NCBI GenBank assembly: GCA_033439255.1
Contig: CM065890.1
Location: 1,426,001 to 1,490,000 of the forward strand
Origin: Hericium rajendrae
Lineage: Eukaryota; Basidiomycota; Agaricomycetes; Russulales; Hericiaceae
Direction of reading: 5' to 3'
DNA length: 64,000 nt
Of the stretch, positions 25,441 through 37,300 are shown one piece after another. The position numbers and the translations under genes were made by a program. The number at the start of each line of letters is the position of its first letter. The stretch's first letter is position 1. Below the pieces are notes generated by a model, which worked only from the letters and a program-made list of their open reading frames with translations, did not search any database and was not told where the DNA came from.

Positions 25441-25700
25441 ATAACTACTACGTTGCGTGCCAAAATAGGCTAATGGCCGCCGTGCATGTTCCACATCACA
25501 GCCAAATGTGTCAATCGCATGGTCACATTACACCTCTCAAAGCACCCGACGTCAAAACGCCTGACGAAGAATGATTGATATAGGACGTCTGGACGATCCT
25601 CGATGACCGTTGAATACCAAATGACCCTGCCATGAAACAAAACCAATGATGAACTGCAGCATACTTCTCCTCGATGTTTGGTACAAGAACACAGATGGCA
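25441..25700. other. short spacer, nothing seen
   Basis: Holds the 3' flank of the minus-strand F-box gene; no other feature. Confidence 0.4.
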
Positions 25701-27457
25701 CTATGCATCGCCACCTGGGATATAGTCATCAGGAAACCCGCCAGGTATGAAAGACAGGAACTCGTCGTAATTCAAAGGCGAGCGCACTGCGCTGGTAGAA
25801 AGCCCAAAGAACTCCCTGTCCAAAACGCTGCCTATCAGATAGATCCTGAGCTGATCGCGGCGTGCAGCAGCCTCCTTCAGCCACTCCAATGTTGGCCCCC
25901 CCAGCCACTTCACCGTTATCGCAACCTCTCCGCCCCCACCGGCCTTCGTCCATGCCGCCAAATCAAACTCGCACAGCCAAAGGCTCCGCAGACGGGGAAA
26001 CAGATCGCTGCGCGCCAGCAGGCAGGCGAGCGCTTTCGCGGAGACGCCGCCGCCGACATGCAGATGCCGGATTTCGTCGCAGGATGCGAAATACGAGGCC
26101 CAATCGGCCGGCTTCCACACAGGCGTCTCCTGGCTGTAAGGCACAGACAAGTGGGGGCCGCCTACGGAGATGGTCCGGATGTGTTCCTTCCCGAGGGCGC
26201 CGAGGAAGGCGGGGAGGTACTCGTCGCCGAGATCGACCGCGAAGAAACAGATGCGGGGTGTCGCGATCCGGGGTTTCAGGGTATCGTCGCTGTATGACCG
26301 CTCGACCTTGAGGGCGAAACCGTCGTGGGACGGGGAGACCCAGACGCTGAAGAAAGGCGCATCATCGCGAAGGTTATGTGTGATGGACGTCCATTCAGCT
26401 AGCAGGCGGTCGACGTCCGTCCGATCGTGCATTTCTAGACATTCTAACTGCAAATGCGCGGACGAAGGAAGTGAGAGGTTTTTCAAGATGATGGCACATT
26501 CAAAAGCGGTGCCTCGCAGGACAAGCCTCGTGAGGCTCGCTAAGCGGACGGGCACGTAGGGCCAGAAGCAATGATTGCTTTTGGCGGGACGGAAAAGGTT
26601 GCGGTCCAAGTTGATAGATTCCACATTCGGCACATTTTGCAACGTCTGCATGAGGTCGGTGAAGCTGCGAAACAACGCCGTTCCTGGTGTCGTGGGTTCT
26701 AGTCCCGCCAGGTCGAGAGTTGTTACGTGAATGGAGAGAGGCAAGGGTCCAAGAAGCCTGCAGCTCCTCAAGGAGAAGAAATAGAGGCGGGATGTCTCGA
26801 CAGAAAACGTGATGGGTCTAGCATATGCATGTCCGGCAGGTCAGGCAACAAGGAGCCAATGTTGTCCAGCCAGAAGAAGTCGAGGAGTGGCATGGGACCG
26901 GAAAAGAGATTCATCAATGCGTAGAGCGGCGATTCTGCAGCAGATAATACAACGTGCTTTACGCGCGGCACGCAATCCCGCAACGCACATATGACCCGAG
27001 GAGACAAGGGGACAGTAACGGTGCCGAAAGAGAACATGAGCGGCGCAGACTTGGCGCGTTGAATGAATTCTAAGAGCCACGGTTCGCCAAGGTGGAAGTT
27101 GAGTTCGGACCAAAGGCTCGGGTGCTGCAGCGCAGCCTCGCGCCAAAAGTGAGTGACATGCGTCACCTTCAGCCATCCAAGCACACCGTGCGGGGGTTCG
27201 TCTATGGCGCAAAAGCGAAAGATAAGCGCCAGGATCTCTGAGGGAAGTCTGGCTATGATGGCGAGTGAATTGCTTCGCCTTTTGGCATAGCACAGGAGCA
27301 CTTTCAGAGAATCTATCTCTCCTTCGATGAACTTGCTTGTTAGGCTGACAACCCTGCGATCATTTAAAGCAGAGACATCATCGATTGGTGCGAGCCGTGA
27401 CTTGAGGGCCGTAGTCCAATACTGCTGAGAACTGTGTTGCGGACGATGGTGCGACAC
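25701..27457 (-). CDS. F-box protein, copy 1 (one frameshift)
   Basis: By family, a substrate receptor of SCF ubiquitin ligases; the target is unknown. The N terminus MSHHRPQHSSQQYWTTALKS has the YW..A...RL motif seen in the other copies. The F-box follows at about residue 70 (RLPSEILALIFRFC), then VTHVTHFWREAALQHPSLWS, the usual second half of fungal F-boxes. The remainder is an LRR-like region ending with FLGALGKEHIRTISVGG and FPRLRSLWLCEF, shared with the copies at 31.6, 50.2 and 52.5 kb. Near 26770 the frame slips by one base: ...HPASISSP stops while RSCRLLGPLPLSIHVTTLDL continues in another frame. I treat it as one gene with an indel. It lies between two diverged copies of a neighbour's 3' flank. 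Confidence 0.78.
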
Positions 27458-27514
27458 ATCATGAGTTCATTGAAATGGAGCGTTCAGAAATGCAGACGCA
27501 CCTTGAGACAGAAT

Positions 27515-27850
27515 GATGGTGACCGTGAGTCGTCCTTTTAGAGGGCGACCTCTCGTTTCTTTGTTCCGAGTTTGGGTAAGGATAACGGACCTTTTGTTCT
27601 TTCGGTTTCTCAGTTTCTAGAATTTCTACTGAGATTCTTTTTGTTGCTTTTCGTTTGTTCGGCTTCGTGATATCTTCTGCTTCTTCTTTCCCGACTACGG
27701 CTGTATAGATTGCTCCATCGCGTTCCTCGCAGTCTTTCCTACCTTTTGCATGGACTGTTAGCATAGGCTCCTTACCTATCAGCATCTAGTACAGGCTATA
27801 CCCCAATGTATCTACGAATGACACGACACGCGATGTATCAGAATGATGTA
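27515..27850 (+). repeat. direct repeat copy 2
   Basis: Begins GGTGACCGTGAGTCGTCCTT like copy 1 at 25075, with shared blocks in the same order to about TATCAGAAT near 27845. Here it is not attached to a coding exon and lies upstream of the minus-strand F-box gene. Confidence 0.7.
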
Positions 27851-28062
27851 CGAAGAATATGACGGATGGCTCGGACACACGAACAGTGAACAGTGAGGTT
27901 GAGAGCATGCCGGAGGCAAGTCGCAGCTCGATTGCCAAAAATCCTTATCTATCTTCCTATACCACGACCAAAAATAAACTCGCAATTTTAGTCACGATCC
28001 GTCCTCCACACTCCAGCGACCGATTATTAAGTCCAATGATACACGTACAATCCACCACAACA

Positions 28063-28732
28063 TTAAATCGACAGGTTGTATTCGTACTCGCTGCCCGAAC
28101 TCTGCGAAATCCACAATATAACCGCCGATAGCATCAACGCGACGTTCTGCGCGACATTCGCGTAACCGTAATAGAGATACTGCTCGGCATAAGCATGGAG
28201 GAGGTACTTCAGCACCAGCACCGACTGCAACATCCATCAGCCACACCGTCACCTGAACATGCAACGCAAAACGCACCACACTGCCGGCCAGGACCCCCAG
28301 CCATGAGCGCAAAGCCGACGAAGAGGAAGAGACGGGCGCGCCACACCGCGCTCGCGTCTCCGAAGCCCTCGTCGCCGCGCACGCGGTCCTTGTCGATGAG
28401 GTTGACGACGATCATGCCGAGGAGCGAGCAGATGCCCGGGACCCAGTCGACGAAGCCGACGTGCACGGGTACCGGGCGCTCTGGCTCGTCGTACGGTGAG
28501 TGCGCGTGCGCCGAGAGGATCGCGGCATCGAGGAAGAGCCAGTTGGCCATGGCGAACTATGAGGTAGAACGGTGAGTCTCAATGAAGCGAGCGAGGTGCG
28601 TAATGGGCGTACGAGGCCGCCTGCTAAGTAGATTCCAATGGCCCGTCTGTGCTTCCCGAGCGAGATGTTGAGAACTGGGAAGGGGTTGAGACAAACCCGC
28701 CGGGGATCGTAGTGTGAGCGTGGCAACGACAT
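28063..28732 (-). CDS. Vps68/TMEM50-like membrane protein (UPF0220)
   Basis: Small four-helix membrane protein of the endosomal/vacuolar sorting pathway in yeast (Vps68). It starts MSLPRSHYDPRRVCLNPFPV and continues SLGKHRRAIGIYLAGGL. A GT-AG intron joins this to FAMANWLFLDAAILSAHAHS, then DWVPGICSLLGMIVVNLIDK, ARLFLFVGFALMAGG and, after a second intron, SVLVLKYLLHAYAEQYLYYG, ending SGSEYEYNLSI. Family hallmarks are LFLDA, DW.PG...LGM..VN.ID and the glycine-rich third helix. One extra C at about 28293-28297 (AGGPGR instead of AGGLAGS) breaks the frame just before intron 2; since both sides are conserved I read it as a consensus error. Divergent from the ArgRS gene, 233 bp apart. Confidence 0.83.
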
Positions 28733-28965
28733 GGTGGATGTGGTGAACGGTGCGGAGGCGTTTCCGGGCAGTGAGGAGAGGGCGGCCTCGTTCCGGCGAG
28801 AAGTTCCCACGGCTATTATCTTCGAGTCAAGCACTCTGGAAAAGAAAAAGACGATCGATATCCCGCAAGCAGCCCAACATTCTCGCCAGAGTCCTCTACC
28901 GCCCCCTGCTGCCCCGCAGGCCTTGTCTTTCTCTTTGTAAATACAACTTTCTCCACTCAAAAGCG
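28733..28965. promoter_or_regulatory. divergent intergenic promoter region (UPF0220 / ArgRS)
   Basis: 233 bp separate the two oppositely oriented start codons, so both promoters must lie here or overlap the neighbouring exons. No clear TATA box on either side. Confidence 0.45.
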
Positions 28966-30958
28966 ATGGCGACATCTCTGCCTTCACTTCCGTCGGTCCC
29001 GGGCACCGATCCTGCGCGGAGCATCCTCGACTCGTTCAGGATTTCCATCGCAAAGCGCGTCGCAGATGCCCTGCCGCCGCTCACGGTCGAGCAGGTCTAC
29101 TCGGGCGTCGACTACGGGAAGAAGGGCATCGACTTTACCATCGCGCTGCCGCGTTCAGGCTGCCGGGGAAGGTCGACCAGCTCGCGAAACAAGTGACCAG
29201 CTCGGTGCGTGCATTTTGCAGTGTACATTGCGGCCGCTCATGGAGAGGCAGTTCCAAGCAGACGAGTACATCGAGTCCGTCACGCACGACAAGGCGTTCC
29301 TCCACTTCATGTGCCGCACGCCGACGCTCGTCCGCGCCGTCCTGACGCAGGTGCATACGCTCACGCACGAGACCGCGTCGGGTCAGCCCGAGTACGGCTC
29401 GAACGAGTCTGGGAAGGGCAAGAAGGTGGTCATTGAGTACTCGTCGCCGAACATCGCGAAGAGCTTCCATGTCGGCCACTTGCGCTCGACGATCATCGGC
29501 TCCTTCCTCGCGAATCTGTACAAGGCGTGTGGGTGGGAGGTCGTGTCGCTGAACTACCTCGGCGACTGGGGCACACAGGTTGGTTGCCCTGTCGCGACAT
29601 TACTTCTGACTTCGTGCTGACGAGCGCAGTTCGGTATGATCGCGGTCGGATTCGAAAAATACGGCTCGCAAGAAGAGCTCGAAAAGGACGCCATCAAGCA
29701 CCTATACGACGTCTACGTGAAAGTGAACAAGGACGCCGAGGCAGACCCGGACGTCAAGGTCCAAGCCGCAAAATACTTCAGGCGGATGGAGGACGGCGAG
29801 GAGGAGGCGCTGAAGAACTGGCGGGTGTGGCGGGACCTGAGCATCAAGAAGTACGAGGAGGAGTACGCGCGGCTCAACGTGCACTTCGACGTGTACACGG
29901 GCGAGAGCCAGGTCGGGAAGAAGTACCAGGACACGGCGCTCGCGCGCCTGGACGAGATGGGGCTCATTACCGACGTGGACGGCGCGAAGCTCGTGAACCT
30001 CGAGGAGTGGAAGCTCCAGCGCGCCGTGCTGCGCAAAAAGGGTACGCGCTCCCCCCTCCCCCCGCTGCGATAGCCCGCGTGCTGACCTCCGCCAGACGGC
30101 ACGTCGATCTACCTGACGCGCGACATCGGCGGCGCGGTCGAGCGGTTCGAGAAGTACCACTTCGACAAGATGATCTACGTGATCTCGTCGCAGCAGGACC
30201 TGCACGTCGCGCAGTTCTTCAAGATCCTGAGGCTGATGGAGTACCCGTGGGCGGACCGCCTCGAGCACGTCAACTACGGGCTCGTGCTCGGCATGAGCAC
30301 GCGCAAGGGCACGGCCGTGTTCCTCGACGAGATCATCCGCGAGGCGGGCAACGTCATGCACGAGCAGATGCAGAAGAACGCGGAGAAGTACGCGGCCGTC
30401 GAGGACCCGCAGACGACGAGTCTCGAGATCGGCATCACGGGCATCAAGATCCAAGACATGGCTGCCAAGCGGTACATTTCCCACCCCCATGCCAGCGCCG
30501 CGGGATGCTTGATGACCCGTTTTCGCAGAATCAACAACTATAATTTCAGCTGGGACCGCATGACGTCCTTCGAGGGCGACACCGGGCCCTACCTGCAATA
30601 CGCGCACGTCCGCCTCGCCTCCCTCGCGCGCCGCAACCCCGAGCTCCTCCCCCTCCCCCCGCACGCGCAGATCAACACGGCCCTGCTCACGGAGCCCGCC
30701 GCGCGCGAGATCGTCTTCCTCCTCGGCTCGTACCCCGACGTCGTGCGCACGGCGCTCAAGACGCAGGAGCCGAGCGCGGTCGTGACGTTCGCGTTCCGCC
30801 TCAGCCACGCGATCTCGAGCGCGTGGGAGACCGTCGTCGTCAAGGGCGAGGCGGACGTCGAGAAGGCGCGCGCGCGCATGTGGCTGTATCAGAGCGCGCA
30901 GCAGGTGCTCGGTGCCGCGATGCGGCTGCTGAGCATCCGGCCGCTCGAGCGGATGTAG
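28966..30958 (+). CDS. arginyl-tRNA synthetase (class I)
   Basis: Charges tRNA-Arg with arginine; in fungi one gene often serves cytosol and mitochondria. The start [20 protein letters not shown] leads into an N-terminal domain, then the class I signature [20 protein letters not shown] (HVGH is the HIGH motif). Further blocks are [72 protein letters not shown] and a helical anticodon-binding end with [15 protein letters not shown]. Introns I can place are 29205-29251, about 29580-29630, about 30042-30095 and about 30474-30529. One base is missing near 29150: the frame ...IALPR should run into [14 protein letters not shown] but is displaced. Everything else is in phase and the length is normal, so the gene is probably functional. 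Confidence 0.9.
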
Positions 30959-31571
30959 AGCGTGTGTGGGTGGGGAAGGATGTGTTTTGCTTAGAGGGTC
31001 GTTTGTGTGAATGCGCATCTATTGGAATAACCCAGACCTGCCTTGCGATTAATCAGAGATGACTAGCGTCATACCCGGCGGTTTTCCTGTTGACCACGCT
31101 TGATCGTGGCAACTTTGTACGATGCCTTTCCTTCATCTGTGTCTTTGCATGTTACGTATCACAGTTCATCATCGTTGCTGTTTATTTACAGGCTCAAAGA
31201 TCTCGTGAACAGAGCTTCTTTCGCAGTGGGGATCGAAGATCATATGGGCGTCTTATTACATTTTCCTACTACAACATAATGCGAGAGGCGAAACGCGATG
31301 AAGCACTGACCGTCATGCAACATGCCAGATATATGAACCACAAAAACCATATTACTCGCGTAGAGATCATGAAAGGAGAAAACCTACTTCCCTACAGATG
31401 TTCAATGGTATCCAATTATAAATGGCGGTCCCTCTTTACGATCGGGGTACAGGGTAACAAAGTGGGAGAGCTGTACTGCCAATCTCGCCGGTAGCAGATC
31501 TCCTCGCGTGTATGCCGCCTTCACGGTGCCTCGTCGTGCAGCGGCCACGTCCAAAACGCGGTCAGCCAAGT
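30959..31571. other. intergenic region, nothing seen
   Basis: 3' flank of the ArgRS gene and of the F-box remnant on the other strand. A 134-codon open frame at 31090-31494 has no recognisable features. Confidence 0.45.
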
Positions 31572-32293
31572 CTACGTGCCGTCCTTGACTTTCCTGGGAG
31601 CGTGTTTTACGGCCCTGTGCGGTTTGTTGGAATTTCGTACGATCCTGTTATCTCGTTTCTTGACTAGTCGTCCTTCGTCATTCAGCAACCCCGCAACAAA
31701 CGACGCAACGTGTCGAGCGCCGCTCACGTGGACGTGCCGAACGTTGGTGCAGCGTTCAAAAGCCCTCCGGTCTATTTCAGGCGACCGGCTGTGTCTTCGA
31801 GAATCACGGCTGCTGCTGGACAGAATGCGGATACGTTCGCAACCGAGCGCGTCGAGAAATTCAGGCAACGTGTTGTCGCCGAGACCTCGCACGGATAGTT
31901 GCGTGTAAGACTGATTGGCATGTAGGGATCTACGCCTGTCCGCCTTATCATCGCCTGTGCTGCGCTCGGCCTTGCGTTTGAACCCTCCAACAGTGGGAGA
32001 TGCCCAGATGCTGAAGGATAGGTTCTTGAAGTTGTATGCATAGAGATTGAGAACAGCGAGAAGAAGTCCATGCAGATCAGGGTCAACGAGAGCGACATCG
32101 TCCGCGGGCGGATGCCCGGTACGGTCCTTGTTCGCAGTGCAGTCAGTATAGTCAAGATGGAAACTGGTTGAAGACGGGTGAAGAACGCATATGCCTTGAA
32201 GCCGTGAGGACATCCATCAAAGCTACCTATCCTGAGAGTAGATACATCTCGGAGTCTGACAAGACATGGACACGGGAAATATTTATCTGACAA
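31572..32293 (-). pseudogene. F-box family C-terminal fragment
   Basis: Only the distal half of the F-box family seen at 25.7, 50.2 and 52.5 kb is present: NLSFSIWASPTVGGFKRKAE, then STGDDKADRRRSLHANQSY, QLSVRGLGDNTLPEFLDALG and CTNVRHVHVSGA. These align with FLSIWICPSVDEIDLLVE, CTGDDEADRWRFPHANRPH and FLDAFGHEHIHTVS of the 52.5-kb copy. There is no F-box and no YW..A...RL N terminus. Upstream parts appear in a second frame (MSDKYFPCPCLVRLRDVST). This is a truncated, probably dead copy. Confidence 0.65.
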
Positions 32294-33587
32294 AAAGCGA
32301 CCTGTCTACATCTGATTGCAATCGAAAAGGAGTTCTTGGGGCTCTTCCTGTGGCCTGATGGCGATCCAACGAAGATGTGCTGCTCCTGGAAGCATCCATG
32401 AGGGGAAAAACAGTGAGTTCAGAGATGGTGATAAACGAGTGAGAAGGTGAGAGCGAGGTAGAGAAAGTAAAGTGGACGGCGCACCACACGTATGTGCGCG
32501 CACATGGTGGGGAAAGAGGAAAGCCGGAGAAGCTTCGGTCGTCGATGAGAAAGTAGGACTTCAACACCGGAACTACAAAGCTGGCCAATGCTGCACCACG
32601 ATGATGGGCTTGGAGTATCGAGGACCATATGGTGGCAACGAGGCAGAAAGAAGATGACACGATTGGCATCACAGCAGACTGGGATGGTTAAGTCCTTTCT
32701 GACTTGCTTTCATAGTACAGGCACGATATTCTAGTCGAGACGACGTGGTTAACATCCTTTCCAACATTTGTTTTCTACCCAATAGTCCCAACGTCCCAAA
32801 AGCCCTAAGCCATTCGTGCTGTTAGAGCCCTAACCCAACCTCAATATCGAGACTCGAAAATGATTTGCGTGCAACCAACCCAACCTCCAACCCAAGCCAA
32901 CAAGCGCCCAACACTCGGCGCTCGAGCGCAAAAAGGGACTGCGCGGTGGACAACTTGAAGAGGTGTCCGAATTTAGTCCAGACTGTCCAACCAAATGCTT
33001 AAGTAAGCCATTCAGCTGTGGACGGTTGGGACGGTTGGGACGGTCGGGACAGTTCAGACCGTGGGAAGAGGTGGACGGTTCTGGAAGCCGTAAAGTCTGC
33101 GGCATTTAGCGCGCACCAATTCGAACTCCGCTTCAGGCAGCCAGCATCGTCCTCAACGGGAGCAAATCAAGAAACCAGCATTGTCATTGACTGAGCGAGA
33201 CAGCATTATATACTGAATAATTAAAAATTCGATCGAGAGGTGAACAGAATCCAGATGGATCCAAATAAATAGACACAGTTAGGGGTATTGTACCAGACGG
33301 CAAGTGATAGATAGCTACAGGAGGACAATTCTCATCGGAGACATCCAAGAAAGAGACGGGCGATAATGCTACAGTGGTGCGAACAAGCAAACAGAGATGG
33401 AGATATTAAAAAGACAATGAGACCAGCGACAAGTCATCAAGAAAGGCTACAGGTAGGTAGAATGCGTCCACAATAGCAAATGGGATTTTGGGATGCAGAT
33501 GCAAATGTAGTGTGAAGAAGCGGAATCCGGCGAGACTGGGTATTAGGTGTGAGAGAAAGTAATAAACTGTGGTGTAATGTGATGTGA
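32294..33587. other. intergenic region with one short tandem repeat
   Basis: No gene recognised. Minus-strand open frames at 32283-32672 lack family features. A short decamer repeat lies at about 33018-33052. The last ~500 bases are A-rich and probably 3' flank of the HMG-box gene. Confidence 0.45.
33018..33052. repeat. short tandem decamer repeat
   Basis: About three and a half copies of GGACGGTTGG with one variant (GGACGGTCGG). Confidence 0.6.
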
Positions 33588-35526
33588 CTAGTATTCGTGA
33601 ACCAGGTCGTTGAAGTTGAAGCCGAGGTCGACACCCTGCGAGGATGCTTCGGGGTTGACGGTCGTTGTGTGGTCGATGCCTTGCAAAGACGTGCCGCAGC
33701 CTCCAGCCATGCCAGCGTCAATGGACTGTGCGCCTGCCATGTCGCCGGTGGTATACTCCGAGGAGAAAATGTCCGAGCCATACGGATCCATGAGGCCCGT
33801 GTTCGCGTTGCTTCCGATCAAGTCGTAGTGAGACGACATGTTGTCAACGCTTCCCATCTCCGGCATGCCCACAGAAACATCGACGTAGTCGTACCCGTCG
33901 TACGGCGTGATGCCCATGTCCTTCAGACCCTGAGCATAGGCCTGCATCGCCAGATCGGGATCGCTCAGGTCTGCGCTGTTGAAGTCCATGCCGTCCGCGC
34001 CGTGTACAAAGACATTCGACGAGTCCTTGACAACGTCCGCAGGCAAGTCAGACCACTCGTTGAATGCGCGCTGGGGCTGAGGTGCATGCAGGGGAAGGGA
34101 CAGCTCAGAGGGTGCAGGCGAGCCCGAGTAGAGCGACGACGGATCGGAGTGCCCGCCATTGCCACTACCGACATCCGATAATGGGCCTGGCCATCCAAGA
34201 GGTTCGTTCGCTGTGACGACCTCCTGAGTACGAGGTAGGCGTAGAGTCATGAGCGAAACCGTCGGGGACGAAAGATGGGTCCATAGGCGCCACGTTGTCC
34301 AATGGCGAGATGTGCAACTCGTGAGGCGGGGAAGCATTCGGCGGCAGCGATGAGAACATCGAGTTGAAGTCCTGAATGGAATGGAAGGAATAGAATTAGA
34401 ATGGTGAGAAAGGGCGATGGAAAGATGGGAACACGTACGAAGGAACCATCCGCGTTTGTCGGGAAGGGGTCGTTGAGGTACGCCTTCTCAAACAATCCGA
34501 AGTTGACGTCGGGCAGCATCTGGTCATGGCGCACGTAGTTGAATGGCTCGGTCCAGGAACGTTGAACTGCAGGGCCTGCGCTCGATGGACGACGCGGAAG
34601 AGTCAGATACGGCATCTGCGGAGACTGAGGGCGAGAATGTCCGGCGGCCCAGTGCGGCGGTACGGCGAGTTCCGGGAAGGTCATGGGGAAACTCGTGCCT
34701 GGAAGAGGCACGGATGAAGAGCGGCGCGGAAGTGAGGCAGGAGTGGTCGAGCGCATCCGGTCCAGGCGCTTCACGGCCTCAGCGAGCTCATCGCCCTTCA
34801 TGCCCTCAAGCAGCAGCTGCGCAACGTCCTCGCACCGCTGCTCCTCATCAGCAGGCAACAGCATCTTCGCCTTGCGTTCTTTAGCCTTGTTGTGCACAGG
34901 GCGGAAGCGGTATTCGGGGTACAACTTCTTGTGCTCTGTCTTCGCATGCTTTGCCTTGATTTCCCACACGCGCTTTTCCTCGAGCGGGAGCTGACGCCAG
35001 CAAGTTCCTGTGCGTCGAGAGACGATCATGATAAGAAATCCTGAATCATGTTTGAGAGATAGATGGCGCAACATACCGATGATCTTTGACAGCGAACCGT
35101 GATTCGTCTCGATCGTCCCCGGGACGTGCTTTTGGCGCACGAAGTCCGCACGGAAAAGCATGAAGGCATTCGGTGGTCGAGGAATGTAGCCCTGAGAGCG
35201 ACGCTTGCCCGGTGGCAGACGCTTCTTGGACGGTGGTGTAGGCTCCTCAGATGGCGGAAACAACTGCGTCGATGGCGAAGCGGTCTCAGACCGCAGAGAA
35301 TCGTCGTTTAGAACATAGGATATTGGCGTCACATTGGGAGCGAAGGTAACATTTCTCGGAGAGATGACACCATATCTGCCAGGCTTTACAGCGGAAGGTG
35401 CAGCAACTGCAAGGATGAAGGAAGAGGATGGTTAGATCACGGGATGATCTGGCAGATTAGAAGAGATAACATACGATTGGCGATGGATGACCTCCTGCGA
35501 CGGGTGGAGGCGCGAAGAGCTGGCAT
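33588..35526 (-). CDS. HMG-box transcription factor (MATA_HMG-like), paralog 2
   Basis: Predicted nuclear DNA-binding factor. Exon 1 from 35526 gives MPALRASTRRRSSIAN. After an intron the protein continues with a segment containing NVTFAPNVTPISYVLNDD. The HMG box follows: YIPRPPNAFMLFRADFVRQK, ETNHGSLSKIIG, a 69-nt intron at 35008-35076 splitting the glycine codon, then TCWRQLPLEEKRVWEIKAKH and EHKKLYPEYRFRP. Next come a basic helix-rich segment, a Ser/Pro-rich region and, after an intron at 34372-34438, an acidic Ser/Asp/Gly-rich end (SDLPADVVKDSSNVFV ... FNFNDLVHEY), plausibly an activation domain. Near 34230 one base appears missing: PTSYSGG leaves the frame while QEVVTANEPLGWPGPL continues. 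The intron at the same HMG position is absent in paralog 1, so intron positions have diverged. Confidence 0.85.
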
Positions 35527-37300
35527 GTCTATCTGCAATTGTCAAAACGTGTGCGTGACCAGAATGTCTCAGCGAGAACATACCTAATCGAGGGAAACAA
35601 AAGAAAACGAGGACGGGGATGGGGGAAGGAAGCCGGGAGACAATAAGCTTATTGTCTTCCTGAGTCTTATATCAACACGGCCCCCACGGAGAAGAAGAGT
35701 AGTGTTGATTACATCTTCAAGATCTGAGCGCAGGCACTTGGTCTTCCTACCCCCGAAACCAAATAACATTACTCCGTCCGTTTGTCCCTCAGACACCGCT
35801 TGGACCTCTCTTCCTCCGTACCCTCTTGAGGCTGTGTGTAACATCCTCTTCCCATCCTTCCCGGCATCAGCTCATAGAGCAACAACGTCGAACAACGAAC
35901 AGTTCTGATTCTGCATGAACGTCTCTGACACAACGGAGTGCAGTGAACGATGAGCGATCTCCGCCGGCGCCGGCGCCTCTGTTGGTCGTCGCTGGGACTT
36001 TGTCCGGAAAACATGTCCCCTGGATGAGCTGAACCATTCCCGATCAGACATGCGGGCTTCAGGAAAGCAGCGAATACGGTGAGTCGACGTAGCGAGTGTC
36101 GGAGGGTCTGCGGCTTCACGACTTCTACGACTTGCTGTTTTAGGACACTACCTTGTATACAAGACAGGCAAGGCCTTTATACCTAGGCTTCTATTCTCCT
36201 CCCGTTCTTCCCTCTCGCATGTGCACAATTCCACATCAGAAGGCAGGCCGGGTCAAGGTGCGTTTCGGCCGTGCGGTGGGCCAAGCATGGACCGCTCGTG
36301 GAAATCCAAAAACTTTTCAACACGGCGCGTGGCTCGAGTAACCCCCGATCGCTTGCTGCAGGAAGGAAATCCTCGGCTTCAAAATACGGTCATTCTGGAT
36401 CAAATCTAGACCTATACATAGTGCTCGATGGCATGATATCAGTTGTACGATTACTCGTCAACGATGGCTACCTTCTGACTGCAACGAGAACGGCTTTCCA
36501 CCAGATGCTTCAATGATATCTCTCGCATCGAGACGTCAACTGGTTTCCCATTAACAACAGCTGTCGAGTTCAATGACACAAATCTCGGGAGTTCGGCCAC
36601 TGGATGCTGATGGTCCAGGATTTTACTCAACGGACCGTCGGGCATCCCCGATTCCACAGTGCAAACCATGTCCGTCGCAAGAAGCCCTTTGACGACCCCG
36701 GTCCTCGATCTTCGCCCTCTGGATCTCCCCGGTTTGCTGCGAACTCTCTTCTCGGTTCCAAAATAGGATGTCTCTTTGAAGCGCCAACTCCCCATCACTC
36801 TCGCAAAGTGTTGTCCTTGTTCGCAAAAGGTAAGATTTATTTCCCACCTTCCTCCCTGCCGATGTTACATGTCAGAGGTTTCAGAAGCGAAGGCTACCCC
36901 TCCCGTCGTCAGGACACTGAGAGCCCGCTGGCCAGGCTCCATAATATGCCCCAGCTCCGCGCCCTGGTACGCGTCCTCACAACTCTGCCGTAAAGAATAT
37001 AAGGCATTTTGCTTTGCCCATGCCGCTGGCTCCCACTTTCAGATGGTGGTTCCCTTTGTTTTGACGACTCTCACAAGGCTCGCCTTCCAAATTTCCTTTG
37101 ATTGTAACCATTTTGACTCCAGAGCCGCTATGTGCGCGTCGGCTTCGCAGTCTTCGCATCTCCAGGGTCGTAGCAAACAAGGGCGCTTCTAGGCTAGCGT
37201 ACGCGATAAGCATCTGTTTACTGCCGTTTGCTCGGCCATTTCCACTCTTTCTGCTGGCTCGAGGGGTCCTGGAGAGCCCAGGATCCTCGTCATGACCTCT
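35527..37300. other. intergenic region, one possible minus-strand exon
   Basis: Mostly featureless. At 36451-36798 the minus strand has a reasonable-looking stretch (LPRFVSLNSTAVVNGKPVDV near its end) without a recognisable family or a credible start. It may be an exon of a lost gene. Confidence 0.3.

Noticed and set aside
29702-31018. 438-codon minus-strand open frame
   Set aside because: Exact antisense of the arginyl-tRNA synthetase exons; open because of GC-rich codon third positions.
31090-31494. 134-codon open frame after the ArgRS gene
   Set aside because: No start context, domain or splice logic; lies in the 3' flank of two convergent genes.
32826-32836. CCCTAACCC-like telomere motif
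   Set aside because: A single short occurrence in unique sequence, with no array.
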